DNA from: Phocaeicola salanitronis DSM 18170 | Lineage (GTDB): Bacteria; Bacteroidota; Bacteroidia; Bacteroidales; Bacteroidaceae | Reading direction: 5' to 3' | Assembly (NCBI RefSeq): GCF_000190575.1 | Contig: NC_015164.1 | Span: 1,674,001-1,738,000, forward strand | Length of the DNA: 64,000 nucleotides | Shown: piece after piece, positions 63,171-64,000 of the stretch | How the letters are laid out: every line of letters begins with the position of its first letter | Position numbering within the stretch: the first letter of the stretch is position 1 | Notes under the pieces: model-generated | Told to the model about the DNA's origin: nothing | Database searches by the model: none | Seen by the model: only the letters and a program-made list of their open reading frames with translations | Made by a program: the position numbers and the translations under genes

Positions 63171-64000
63171 TCAATATCCCGGATTCTGAACTAATATACC
63201 GTTTGTCCGATCGATTTCACCTTGCGGTACAGGAAGCAGGTAATCACGCGCATCATCAAAATTTCGCCCTTTAGAGGTGTCATATTTTTGTGCATACGCA
63301 TGCATCACTTCACCGAAACGTTTCTGACGCATCAAGTCATCCCGGCGCCATCCTTCCATAGCCAGTTCACAACGGCGCTCGTGCCAGATGATTTCACGCA
63401 AACGACTTTGGTCGGTCACCGTAATGTCGGGAAGGGTGTTTGCTGTAGTTTGAGGCACATATACCTGCTTATCCCTGCGCGGGTCTACGGGGTTGGTGTT
63501 GCGTGCGCGGCTTCTCACTTGATTCAAATACGTAAGAGCCTGTGCCGGCTTTCCATTCTCATTCAAGACTTCGGCATAGAGCAACAAGATATCGGCATAG
63601 CGGATCATTCGGATGTTATAACTGATCATCCATGGATCAAATCCTACTTTATCAGCCGAAGGTACCGTCATCTTGTAATCATGAAATCCTGTTTCAGAAC
63701 CTGAATTGTCTTGTTCTTCTGTATCTCCTGCATATCTGTCACCTGTCCGGGTGAAAATGTAAGTGATGCGTGGGTCATCGGCATCGAATGCGTCATAAAG
63801 ATCTTGTGTAGGGACATGGAAGCCATATCCTTGGTAAGATGAAGAGCCTCCGCGGCTGGTAAAATAGTGAGGCACATTCGTACCTGTGGCGATATTCCGG
63901 TCGTATACTTTATTGGGTATCTCGAATACCGATTCAGAACCGTTCTCATATTCAGGACGCCAGTTCATCCCATAATCGGGCAAAAGCTGGTAATCTCCAT
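63171..64000 (-). CDS. SusD/RagB-family lipoprotein (5' truncated by window)
   Basis: The C-terminal 276 or so residues of a SusD protein; the frame is still open at the window edge. The diagnostic C-terminal blocks are present: NIRMIRYADILLLYAEVLNE, LTYLNQVRSRAR, then HERRCELAMEGWRRDDLMRQKRFGEVM and the closing YLLPVPQGEID, ILVQNPGY. A susC gene is expected beyond the window, upstream on the minus strand. The hybrid sensor downstream on the same strand likely regulates this locus. Confidence 0.93.
   Translation of the reverse strand, partial: GDYQLLPDYGMNWRPEYENGSESVFEIPNKVYDRNIATGTNVPHYFTSRGGSSSYQGYGFHVPTQDLYDAFDADDPRITYIFTRTGDRYAGDTEEQDNSGSETGFHDYKMTVPSADKVGFDPWMISYNIRMIRYADILLLYAEVLNENGKPAQALTYLNQVRSRARNTNPVDPRRDKQVYVPQTTANTLPDITVTDQSRLREIIWHERRCELAMEGWRRDDLMRQKRFGEVMHAYAQKYDTSKGRNFDDARDYLLPVPQGEIDRTNGILVQNPGY

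Overview
The window comes from a gut-type Bacteroidota chromosome, most likely Bacteroides/Phocaeicola (family Bacteroidaceae). The evidence is three SusC/SusD-type outer-membrane systems (one cut by the window edge), two hybrid two-component sensors, an Oar-like TonB receptor, many promoters of the Bacteroides form (TTTG, about 19-20 nt, then TAnnTTTG), and the parA-parB-DUF5683-transglycosylase-RelA/SpoT gene order. I see no rRNA, tRNA or CRISPR array. Species cannot be told from sequence reading alone.

Layout. 0-10 kb is housekeeping: parA (truncated), parB, a DUF5683 membrane protein, a LysM lytic transglycosylase, a RelA/SpoT enzyme, a MerR-type regulator with an M23 peptidase, and alaS. 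10-14 kb has queH, then a MarR regulator behind a four-domain CoA-disulfide-reductase-like sulfur enzyme with near-identical palindromes on both sides of its promoter. 14-15.5 kb is accessory: a two-gene DUF5053/coiled-coil module, an inverted-repeat element and a 21-bp tandem array of palindromes. 15.5-30 kb is a complete polysaccharide utilisation locus (surface glycan-binding lipoprotein, SusC, SusD, GH30, GH2, hybrid sensor); GH30 plus a GH2 of beta-galactosidase type suggests beta-1,6-linked galactan or glucan.

30-52.5 kb is rich in phosphorus-acquisition functions. It holds an Oar-like receptor with a secreted nucleotide pyrophosphatase/phosphodiesterase, a calcineurin-like phosphoesterase in an operon with SusC/SusD, and a complete 2-aminoethylphosphonate pathway (DUF5690 transporter, phnX, phnW). 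Between them lie mazG, an aquaporin, two small convergent winged-helix genes, a C_GCAxxG_C_C protein, a 2-hydroxyacid dehydrogenase, rarA, a candidate small RNA and an unrecognised HTH-like protein.

52.5-59 kb is an accessory/defence region: a pRiA4b ORF-3-like protein, hicAB, a small secreted protein, vsr, and a HaeIII-like restriction endonuclease followed by two different cytosine-5 methyltransferases. 59-64 kb carries a second hybrid sensor and the 3' part of a SusD gene belonging to another utilisation locus that continues past the window.

Long intergenic palindromes recur at gene ends (10104, 10963, 25933, 33541, 35928, 52411). Some share words with each other and look like members of dispersed repeat families that also act as terminators.
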